Assembly (NCBI GenBank): GCA_965214695.1
Contig: OZ243967.1
Coordinates: 434,001 to 498,000, forward strand
DNA length: 64,000 bases
Direction: 5' to 3'
Source: JAPOXR01 sp965214695
GTDB lineage: Bacteria > Pseudomonadota > Alphaproteobacteria > Rhodobacterales > Rhodobacteraceae
The notes under the pieces are model-generated. The model saw only the letters and a program-made list of their open reading frames with translations. It did not search any database and was not told where the DNA came from. Numbering within the stretch: the stretch's first letter is position 1; the number at the start of each line of letters is the position of its first letter. This document shows positions 60,715-64,000 of the stretch, piece after piece. Position numbers and translations under genes: made by a program.

Positions 60715-60745
60715 TTCATGCGTTTTCCAGTAAACGGGGATTGAA

Positions 60746-63700
60746 TTGAGCGTCAGGAAATACCGGCTTGCCGACCGGTTTGACCTCTCATGTTCTTCAG
60801 TTCTGCTGAGTGGTACGCAAGCTCTTGTCAGGCTGATGTTGGAACAGCGATTTCGCGATGCGGCAGACGGGTTGAACACCGCCGGCTACGTGACCGGCTA
60901 CCGGGGCTCGCCACTCGGCGCCGTCGACATGCAGATGCAGGGGGCACAGCCGGAGCTTGAGGCTGCGAATGTCGTGTTCCAACCGGCGCTGAACGAGGAT
61001 CTGGCCGCTACCGCCCTGTGGGGGGCCCAGCAGGCCGAACTGCGCAATGAAGGCCGCCATGATGGCGTCTTCGGGCTCTGGTATGGAAAGGGACCCGGGG
61101 TCGACCGGTCGGGAGATGCGCTGCGCCATGCCAATTTGGCCGGCACATCCCGTCACGGCGGGGTGGTCATGGCGCTCGGCGACGACCATACCGGCGAGAG
61201 TTCCACGACATTGCACCAGTCGGAATTTGCCCTCGTCGATGCGGGGGTGCCAATCCTGTCGCCGGCCGGCGTGCAGGAAATCCTCGATTACGGCATATTG
61301 GCATATGGTCTCTCCAGGTTCACCGGTAACTGGGTCGGGCTGAAATGCGTCAAGGAGACAGTCGAATCGACGGCGGTCGTCGATGGCGACCCGGGTCGTC
61401 TCGATCTTCGCCGCCCCGAGATCGACCTGCCGCCAGGTGGACTGAACATTCGGCTTGTCGATGACCCGCGGGCGCAGGAGGCGCGCCTCGTCGATCACCG
61501 GCTGCAGGCCGCCGGGGCCTACTGGCGGTCCAACCGCGGTGACCGGAGAGTCCTTGGCTCGCCGGGCGCCAGGATCGGGTTGGCATCATCCGGCAAGAGC
61601 TGGCTCGACCTGGTCCATGCGCTGGAATTGCTCGGGCTGGATGCGGCAGCGGCCGAAAGCGGCGGCATCACCACCTACAAAATTGGAATGGTGTGGCCAC
61701 TGGACGTGGCAAGCCTGCTCGAATGGACCGAGGGGCTGGATCTGCTGGTGGTGGTAGAGGAGAAGCGAAAGCTGATCGAGTCGCAGATCAAGGATGCGGT
61801 GTTCGACCGCCGCCGACATTTGCGAGTGATCGGCCGCCATGACGAGGATGGCCGGGAGATTTTCCCGGTGCGCATGGCGCTGGAGCCGGTCATGATCGCC
61901 CGGGCGGTTGGTTCTATCCTGGAGCGGGAAGGGCAGGCTAGCGACCGGGTCTTGTCGCGGCTGACGAAATTGCGCGCAAACCCCGACCCGGCAAATTCCG
62001 GCACGCTGGCAAACCGGCACCCGTATTTCTGTTCCGGCTGTCCACACAATTCTTCGACCCGCATTCCCGAGGGCTCCCGGGCCTATGCCGGCATTGGTTG
62101 CCACTACATGGTGCAGTGGATGGACAGGCAAACCACCGGCTTCACCCAGATGGGCGGCGAAGGCGGCAACTGGATCGGTGAATCCCCGTTTTCGACCACC
62201 GACCACGTGTTCCAGAATATCGGCGACGGCACTTTCAACCATTCGGGCATCATGGCCATCAGGGCTTCGGTCGCAGCCGATGTGAACGTCACATTCAAGA
62301 TCCTCTACAATGATGCCGTTGCCATGACCGGCGGGCAGAAGAATGACGGCAACCTGACCGCGGCACGGATTGCCAGGGAGCTGGTCGCCATCGGCCTGAA
62401 GAAGGTCGTCCTGGTCTACGACCGGAAGGAGGACATCGATTTTTCCGAATTCCCGGTCGAGGTGGAGCGACGGGAGCGCAGCGAACTGGATCCGGTGCAG
62501 AAACAGTTGCGGCAAATCAGCGGCGTGACCGCCATTCTTTACGTGCAGACCTGTGCTGCCGAGAAACGCCGGCGCCGCAAGCGGGGCACCTTTCCGGACA
62601 TCGACCGGCGGGTCTTCATCAATCCCGACATCTGCGATGGCTGTGGCGATTGCGGCGTCCAGTCGAACTGCATGTCCATCGCCCCGCTGGAGACAGCAGC
62701 CGGCCGCAAGCGGGTTATCGACCAGTCGGGATGCAACAAGGATTTCAGTTGCCTTGACGGCTTCTGTCCCTCCTTTGTGACAATCCAGGGCGCGCGGCCA
62801 CGCCGTCGCGAGGCAGCAGCGCTCGAACTTCCGGAACTTCCCCTGCCAGTTCTGCCCGAAATCGACCGGACGCATAACCTCATCATCACCGGCATCGGTG
62901 GAACCGGTGTCGTCACCATTGGCGCTATTCTCTCGACTGCCGCCCATCTCGACGGCAAGGGAGCCGGAATGATCGAGATGGCTGGCCTGGCGCAGAAGGG
63001 CGGGGCGGTGACAATTCATTGCCGCATCGCCGACAGCCCCGCCGACATATCGGCAATCAGGGTGGCACGGGGCGAGGCGCATGGCCTGCTTGGCGGCGAT
63101 TTGGTGGTAACCGCCCATGACGAGGTGCTTGATGCGGCCTGCGCCGGCAAGACAAGAGCGGTCGTCAACTGCCACGAATTCATGACCGGCGAATTTACCC
63201 GTGACACGGAGTTCCGGATCCCGGGTGAGGATTTGCGGCAGCGGCTCGGCGCTTCGCTCGGTGAGGGGCAAGCCGACTTCCTTGATGCCACGCTACTGGC
63301 CCGAAAGCTGCTGGGAGATGCCATCCATGCCAACATGATCATTCTTGGACATGCCTGGCAGTCGGCATGCATTCCCCTGTCGCTGGAGGCGATCATGGAA
63401 GCCGTGACCATGAACGGGGCCGGAATCGAGGCCAACAAGCGGGCCTTCGCCCTCGGTCGCTGGGCAGCCCTGCACGCAGGGGAAGCGCGCCAGCACTGCC
63501 TGGAGGCGGACGCAGACGCCCCCTCTGGCGCCGCCGACCGCCAACGGCAGCACGCCGAGCACCTGACCGTCCATAGCGGGGCCGGACTTGCCCGCCGGTA
63601 TTTGGCGCTACTGGAGCGCTGTCCGGAGCCAGGGTTTCGCGCGGCGGTCGCCGATGGCTATCACCGGCTACTGGCGGTCAAGGATGAATACGAGGTCGCC

Positions 63701-64000
63701 AGGCTGCACCTCGCCACAGAAGCCCGGGCACGGGCCGAATTCGAAGGCAGCCTGCGGATCTCGTACCATCTGGCGCCGCCGCTTCCCGGAAGGAAGCGCC
63801 CGGATGGCCGTCCGCAAAAACGAGAATTCGGGCCATGGGTCATCTGGGTGTTCCGGTTGCTGGTCCGGCTCAAGCGCCTGCGAGGCTCGCCGCTCGATCC
63901 ATTTCGCTACACCGCCGAGCGCCGGCTTCAGCGCCGGTTCCTCCGGGAGTACGAGCAGGACATCGACCGGGTGCTGTCCAGGCTTGACAGCGCCGATCTG
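60746..64000 (+). CDS. Indolepyruvate ferredoxin oxidoreductase, fused large protein (3' end outside window)
   Basis: The frame runs open to the last base of the window, giving 1085 residues; family proteins are about 1150-1170, so roughly 70-80 residues are missing. The enzyme decarboxylates aryl pyruvates to aryl-acetyl-CoA with ferredoxin as acceptor. In order one sees LLSGTQALVRL with GYVTGYRGSPLG (alpha N-terminus), the thiamine diphosphate part with FCSGCPHNSST near residue 428 and GGEGGNWIGESPF, a cluster-binding segment with CDGCGDCGVQSNC and CNKDFSCLDGFC near residues 630-670, and a gamma domain from about residue 710 (TGIGGTGVVTIGAIL, EMAGLAQKGGAV). It probably starts at the TTG at 60746, with a GGGG stretch upstream. 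Confidence 0.9.
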   Translation, partial: MSVRKYRLADRFDLSCSSVLLSGTQALVRLMLEQRFRDAADGLNTAGYVTGYRGSPLGAVDMQMQGAQPELEAANVVFQPALNEDLAATALWGAQQAELRNEGRHDGVFGLWYGKGPGVDRSGDALRHANLAGTSRHGGVVMALGDDHTGESSTTLHQSEFALVDAGVPILSPAGVQEILDYGILAYGLSRFTGNWVGLKCVKETVESTAVVDGDPGRLDLRRPEIDLPPGGLNIRLVDDPRAQEARLVDHRLQAAGAYWRSNRGDRRVLGSPGARIGLASSGKSWLDLVHALELLGLDAAAAESGGITTYKIGMVWPLDVASLLEWTEGLDLLVVVEEKRKLIESQIKDAVFDRRRHLRVIGRHDEDGREIFPVRMALEPVMIARAVGSILEREGQASDRVLSRLTKLRANPDPANSGTLANRHPYFCSGCPHNSSTRIPEGSRAYAGIGCHYMVQWMDRQTTGFTQMGGEGGNWIGESPFSTTDHVFQNIGDGTFNHSGIMAIRASVAADVNVTFKILYNDAVAMTGGQKNDGNLTAARIARELVAIGLKKVVLVYDRKEDIDFSEFPVEVERRERSELDPVQKQLRQISGVTAILYVQTCAAEKRRRRKRGTFPDIDRRVFINPDICDGCGDCGVQSNCMSIAPLETAAGRKRVIDQSGCNKDFSCLDGFCPSFVTIQGARPRRREAAALELPELPLPVLPEIDRTHNLIITGIGGTGVVTIGAILSTAAHLDGKGAGMIEMAGLAQKGGAVTIHCRIADSPADISAIRVARGEAHGLLGGDLVVTAHDEVLDAACAGKTRAVVNCHEFMTGEFTRDTEFRIPGEDLRQRLGASLGEGQADFLDATLLARKLLGDAIHANMIILGHAWQSACIPLSLEAIMEAVTMNGAGIEANKRAFALGRWAALHAGEARQHCLEADADAPSGAADRQRQHAEHLTVHSGAGLARRYLALLERCPEPGFRAAVADGYHRLLAVKDEYEVARLHLATEARARAEFEGSLRISYHLAPPLPGRKRPDGRPQKREFGPWVIWVFRLLVRLKRLRGSPLDPFRYTAERRLQRRFLREYEQDIDRVLSRLDSADL

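Noticed and set aside
61586..63271. A 561-residue minus-strand frame near the window end
   Set aside because: It is the antisense shadow of the indolepyruvate oxidoreductase gene, whose thiamine diphosphate and iron-sulfur motifs read on the plus strand.

Overview
The window reads as high-GC chromosome of an alphaproteobacterium, most likely a free-living or host-associated heterotroph of the Rhodospirillales-like kind (lineage is inference). Support comes from gene order: rpsF-rpsR-rplI; fabD-fabG-acpP-(hisA-like)-fabF-mltG; tkt-gap-pgk followed by ftsB-pdhA-pdhB-pdhC with a lipoyl domain on the E1 beta subunit; and zapA next to a grxD/bolA pair. Nothing indicates a plasmid or phage, and no CRISPR array or complete insertion sequence was seen.

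Layout. 1-931: decayed DNA (an HNH-endonuclease-like remnant and a transposase-like remnant) beside tRNA-Ser(UGA). 1121-9014: a beta-hydroxyacid dehydrogenase, a TRAP transporter (dctPQM), 4-hydroxybenzoate 3-monooxygenase, a MetE C-terminal-like methyltransferase, and rpe with a thioredoxin-fold protein. 9042-13716: acetyl-CoA synthetase diverging from a pxpBCA 5-oxoprolinase operon. 14161-21649: core translation and fatty acid synthesis genes plus mltG. 21811-25023: an AsmA-family protein. 25476-29539: a DeoR regulator with a second TRAP transporter (dctQMP) and a well-formed promoter/operator. 29591-31372: a Sel1-repeat protein head-to-head with a di-haem peroxidase-like protein.

32131-39053 is a catabolic ABC-transporter cassette of lower GC and different codon use. 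It is partly dead: its ATPase gene has several frameshifts and a Walker A Lys-to-Arg change, and a HisD-family dehydrogenase survives only as its C-terminus. It sits between accessory genes and the pyruvate dehydrogenase operon. 39251-47913 holds central carbon genes (pdhABC, ftsB, pgk, gap, tkt), all on the minus strand. After a 1 kb stretch without a convincing gene come a coiled-coil protein, zapA, grxD and bolA. At 50516-51740 a phytanoyl-CoA-dioxygenase-like gene and a proW-like permease gene are both wrecked, next to an intact M24 peptidase.

53898-59653 is the most interesting intact locus. It encodes a Tat-exported molybdenum hydroxylase of the xanthine dehydrogenase family, whose FAD subunit carries a four-Cys cluster like that of PaoB and 4-hydroxybenzoyl-CoA reductase beta. 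It is followed by an unlisted 48-residue membrane protein, a cytochrome b561-like protein and two small unknown proteins, suggesting a periplasmic oxidation coupled directly to the membrane electron transport chain. The window ends in a large indolepyruvate ferredoxin oxidoreductase gene (3' end outside the window) diverging from a LysR regulator, with a nested inverted repeat between them.
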